Shown here: positions 14,362-14,798 of the stretch, in pieces | Numbering within the stretch: position 1 is the first letter of the stretch | Layout of the letters: every line of letters begins with the position of its first letter | Origin: Victivallales bacterium | Lineage (GTDB): Bacteria > Verrucomicrobiota > Lentisphaeria > Victivallales > SZUA-371 | DNA: 14,798 nt | Direction of reading: 5' to 3' | Assembly: GCA_028691155.1 (NCBI GenBank) | Contig: JAQUZV010000021.1 | Coordinates: forward strand, 1 to 14,798 | The notes under the pieces: generated by a model | Told to the model about the DNA's origin: nothing | Databases searched by the model: none | What the model saw: only the letters and a program-made list of their open reading frames with translations | Program-made: the position numbers and the translations under genes

Positions 14362-14798
14362 ATGAAAATGAAAGAGAAATTGGTGATTCTGGCCATGTTG
14401 CTCGGTGTCGTCGGATTCGGCGGCACTGTTCCGTATGAATTTCCACTACTGAAAACGGCGCGACTCGATCCCGGGACGGCCCAAACCGATGCCGTGACGA
14501 TCAACGTCGATACCGACCTCTATCGGGCGGTGGACAATTTCAATACCGATGTGCGGATTGTTGACGCCGAGGGCCGGGAAGTTCCGTTTGCCGTCCGCAA
14601 ATATACCCGCAATCAAAGCCGCAAGGAAGTGGTGAAGATTCCGGGTTTGATCAAGAAAATGCGTCGCGAACCGCACCGGGTGGAACTGTTCGTGCGCCCG
14701 GCAACCGTTACGGCCGAGGATAAGTTGATCGGCCTGGAGATCGTGACTGCGGCCCGGAATTTCGAAAAGCAATTGCGGCTTGCCGCATTTCTCGGCGG
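14362..14798 (+). CDS. Secreted DUF3999-like protein, N-terminal part (3' end outside window)
   Basis: An open frame from ATG 14362 runs off the window after 145 codons. The first ~22 residues (MKMKEKLVILAMLLGVVGFG) form a basic start and hydrophobic core, i.e. a signal peptide or membrane anchor. The mature part is beta-rich: DLYRAVDNFNTDVRIVDAEG followed by REVPFAVRKYTR, then HRVELFVRP, and LIGLEIVTAARNFEKQLRLA. The pattern of a domain describing D-x-R-I-x-D-x-x-G-x-x-V-P-F and then N-F-E-K-Q resembles the N-terminus of DUF3999 proteins as I recall them. It would act in the periplasm or at the membrane with unknown function. A second ATG at 14368 is also possible. The purine-rich AAAGGCGGGGG upstream could serve either. 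Confidence 0.62.
   Translation, partial: MKMKEKLVILAMLLGVVGFGGTVPYEFPLLKTARLDPGTAQTDAVTINVDTDLYRAVDNFNTDVRIVDAEGREVPFAVRKYTRNQSRKEVVKIPGLIKKMRREPHRVELFVRPATVTAEDKLIGLEIVTAARNFEKQLRLAAFLG

Noticed and set aside
1..14798. CRISPR arrays, tRNA or rRNA genes, IS elements, toxin-antitoxin or defence genes
   Set aside because: I looked for regular repeats, cloverleaf-like sequence, transposase motifs and small gene pairs on both strands and found none that hold up.

Overview
This window looks like ordinary chromosome of a GC-rich, Gram-negative-type bacterium. It carries housekeeping blocks (tig-clpP-clpX, hisE-hisG), a cytoplasmic alpha-galactosidase, an ABC-2 type exporter operon and a cysteine-bearing PAS sensor kinase. 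The mix would fit the Planctomycetes-Verrucomicrobia-Lentisphaerae group, possibly a Lentisphaerota member. That placement is an impression from protein style and not a demonstrated assignment. I see no plasmid, phage, IS element, CRISPR array, tRNA or rRNA.

Layout on the + strand: the C-terminal tail of a P1B-type heavy-metal ATPase (2-160); then a tight three-gene operon (183-4400) of ABC ATPase, ABC-2 permease with a large non-membrane loop, and a membrane-anchored helical (TPR-like) protein overlapping the permease by 4 bp. A 336-bp gap with a candidate promoter and inverted repeat leads to trigger factor, ClpP and ClpX (4737-8050), a chaperone/protease set closed by two tandem hairpins, the second a good intrinsic terminator. 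Next are a GH36 alpha-galactosidase (8351-10546), hisE and hisG (10629-11786) ending at a terminator-like hairpin, and a DUF72/YecE-like gene (11900-12640).

On the - strand, converging on the DUF72 gene, is an orphan PAS-histidine kinase (13820-12677). It reads as one 380-residue protein only if a single extra base near 13567-13570 is removed. Its PAS region contains a four-cysteine motif (C-x9-C-x5-C-x2-C) that could bind a metal or sense redox state. A gap of about 540 bp without a convincing gene follows, and the window ends inside a gene for a secreted, DUF3999-like protein (from 14362).

The genes fall into independent units. The ABC/TPR operon is the least characterised and the best candidate for an undescribed system. 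The kinase with its frameshift and Cys4 motif is the second. Other points are a trigger factor whose PPIase domain lacks usual active-site features, and a hisE-hisG pair resembling, from memory, the actinobacterial versions. No new defence, mobile or RNA-based system is evident.
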